Of a stretch of 64,000 nucleotides of DNA, positions 62,868 through 64,000 are shown one piece after another (the first letter of the stretch is position 1; every line of letters starts with the position of its first letter). The translations under genes were made by a program, and so were the position numbers. The notes under the pieces were generated by a model. It did not search any database. It was given only the letters and a program-made list of their open reading frames with translations, and was not told the origin of the DNA. This stretch comes from Candidatus Poribacteria bacterium (GTDB taxonomy: Bacteria > Poribacteria > WGA-4E > WGA-3G). The stretch covers positions 86,438 to 150,437 of the forward strand of contig VXMD01000018.1 of NCBI GenBank assembly GCA_009841255.1, in the 5' to 3' direction.

Positions 62868-63884
62868 ATGGCAGCACGGCGTTTTTTGACAGCAGAACAA
62901 GGCGTGGAACACCTTCTGAAAACAACCCCACCCCTCCATTTCAATGGTACGAAAAAAACGGAGTGGCAAGAATGGCGAAGAAGATTCCGGCGCAACCTCG
63001 TCAAGGACCTGGGCCCTTCGCCGGAAGCATTGGCATTGGACGTTGAAATTTTGGAGGAGATAAAACAGGACGGCTATACACGGAGAAAGATAATCTTTAA
63101 CCCAGACCCGTTTTCCTCAATTCCAGCGTATGTCTTAATTCCAGAAGGTACAAGCGCGAAGAATCCAGCACCCGCAGTCCTCTGTGCGCACGGTCACGGC
63201 GTCGGTAAAGACGGAGCCGTCGGAATCGTAGAAGACTATCAGAAACAGTACGCCGTGGAATTGGCGCGGCGCGGTTTTGTTACATTAGCCCCCGACTGGC
63301 GGTGCTTCGGTGAACGCAAGGACAGAGACGAGTGGGTCCGCCGTCCCAGTCGCGATGGATGCAATGTGGCTTATCTCGCATACGGGTACTTCGGGTATCA
63401 ACTGATGCAGCTGAATATCTCAGACGGACAGCGGTGTTTGGACTACCTTCAGTCGCTCCCCGAAGTTGATGCCCGGCGTTTAGGATGCATGGGATGTTCA
63501 TTCGGCGGCACAATGACGACTTACATCTCCGCATTGGACCAGCGAGTGAAAGCGGCAGTTATCGTCTGTTACCTCAGTACATTGACGGACGCGCTCAATA
63601 ACAGGGGACGTGGGAATACGTGTGGTTCGCAGTTCATGTTCGGACTTCGGAAAGCAGGGGACATCGCTGATGTCGCGGGACTCATTGCCCCGCGAGCGTG
63701 CATGGTACAGATCGGTTCCGACGATATGTGTTTTATCGAGTCAGATGCTTTAGCGGCGTTCGGGCAATTGGGGAACATCTATGCAGCATCGGGGGAACGC
63801 GACCAATTGGTGCTGGATCATTTCCAGGGTGAACATGAGATTGATTTAGAGACGGGAATTGCATTTTTAGAGGCGCGGTTGTAG
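62868..63884 (+). CDS. Alpha/beta hydrolase, acetyl-xylan-esterase-like
   Basis: The 338-residue protein has an alpha/beta-hydrolase core: AVLCAHGHGVGKDG (oxyanion region), the nucleophile elbow GCMGCSFGGT, an Asp region IGSDDMCFIESDA, and a C-terminal His in FQGEHEID. It resembles the AXE1/dienelactone hydrolase group that deacetylates sugars or splits small esters. No signal peptide is visible. It may process sugars handled by the Gfo/Idh and GH127 enzymes, but that link is only context. Confidence 0.87.
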   Translation: MAARRFLTAEQGVEHLLKTTPPLHFNGTKKTEWQEWRRRFRRNLVKDLGPSPEALALDVEILEEIKQDGYTRRKIIFNPDPFSSIPAYVLIPEGTSAKNPAPAVLCAHGHGVGKDGAVGIVEDYQKQYAVELARRGFVTLAPDWRCFGERKDRDEWVRRPSRDGCNVAYLAYGYFGYQLMQLNISDGQRCLDYLQSLPEVDARRLGCMGCSFGGTMTTYISALDQRVKAAVIVCYLSTLTDALNNRGRGNTCGSQFMFGLRKAGDIADVAGLIAPRACMVQIGSDDMCFIESDALAAFGQLGNIYAASGERDQLVLDHFQGEHEIDLETGIAFLEARL

Positions 63885-63923
63885 CGACATGAGGTTCCCT
63901 TTCTTCGCCAATCCACAGTTTAA

Positions 63924-64000
63924 CGGTAGGAGGGAACTCCGATTCCCGACGCTTCTTCGGTAGGAGGGAACTCCGATTCCCGACGCTTCTTCGGTAGGAG
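63924..64000 (+). repeat. 34-bp tandem repeat running off the window
   Basis: Two complete identical 34-base units (63924-63957, 63958-63991) and the start of a third are present. Each holds TAGGAGGGAACTCCGATTCC with GGGAA/TTCCC arms. Single inverted copies occur at 8888-8910 and, diverged, near 7852-7874. Confidence 0.9.

Noticed and set aside
1..64000. tRNA, rRNA and riboswitch search by eye
   Set aside because: No cloverleaf-like stretch with the TTCGA arm, no rRNA core sequence and no known riboswitch core was recognised. A covariance-model scan would settle this.

Overview
This window looks like part of a chromosome from a Candidatus Poribacteria-type organism. That is an inference from gene content: a DUF1549/DUF1553 giant next to a DUF1501 protein, phytanoyl-CoA dioxygenase-like and Gfo/Idh/MocA sugar genes, WD40-plus-dockerin secreted proteins, and many short palindromic intergenic repeats. 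No rRNA or tRNA gene was seen, so the assignment cannot be proven here.

Layout. 0-4.4 kb: the end of rpiA, an exported protein, then a tightly overlapped minus-strand unit (ABC/OLD-like ATPase, TOPRIM/DUF4276-like protein broken by one frameshift, RNHCP zinc protein, membrane-anchored OmpA protein). 4.6-11.9 kb: peptidase, cupin, PLP-dependent acyltransferase, sugar isomerase-like protein, PhyH-like dioxygenase, oxidoreductase and an exported methyltransferase. 12-17.5 kb: the PSD1/DUF1501 pair. 17.6-24 kb: a four-gene cluster of two paralogous pentapeptide-repeat/two-TM potassium-channel-like proteins on either side of an AAA ATPase, followed by a matrixin-like TPR protein. 24.9-32.2 kb: a defence island with a single-chain restriction-methyltransferase, a wrecked NACHT NTPase, a MITE-like element and a two-gene type II restriction-modification unit. 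32.2-52.3 kb: mostly housekeeping and catabolism (murB, ManD-like dehydratase, hyuA, 2-hydroxyacid dehydrogenase, Fe-alcohol dehydrogenase, purH, CysE-like acetyltransferase, class V aminotransferase, two more Gfo/Idh proteins, GH127), interrupted by hicBA loci and a frameshifted WD40-dockerin gene. 52.3-64 kb: a 13-repeat WD40-dockerin protein, a lone TnpB with a recognisable right end, a toxin/antitoxin-like pair, mutL, a RAYT transposase inside REP palindromes, a third hicBA, a fused Dpp-type ABC ATPase, and an acetyl-xylan-esterase-like hydrolase.

Cross-cutting signals. The genome is rich in small mobile palindromes. Two related palindromes sit in frame inside hyuA and purH and encode similar ten-residue inserts, which resembles the protein-coding palindromic elements of Rickettsia. 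An 8-bp satellite lies in frame between the two ATPase domains of the Dpp fusion. A repeated leader carrying the ribosome-binding site precedes at least four minus-strand genes. Several genes carry single-base frameshifts, so either recent decay or assembly error must be considered.

The best candidates for undescribed systems are the channel-ATPase-channel cluster at 17.6-21.5 kb and the overlapped ATPase-TOPRIM-RNHCP-OmpA unit at 1.4-4.4 kb.
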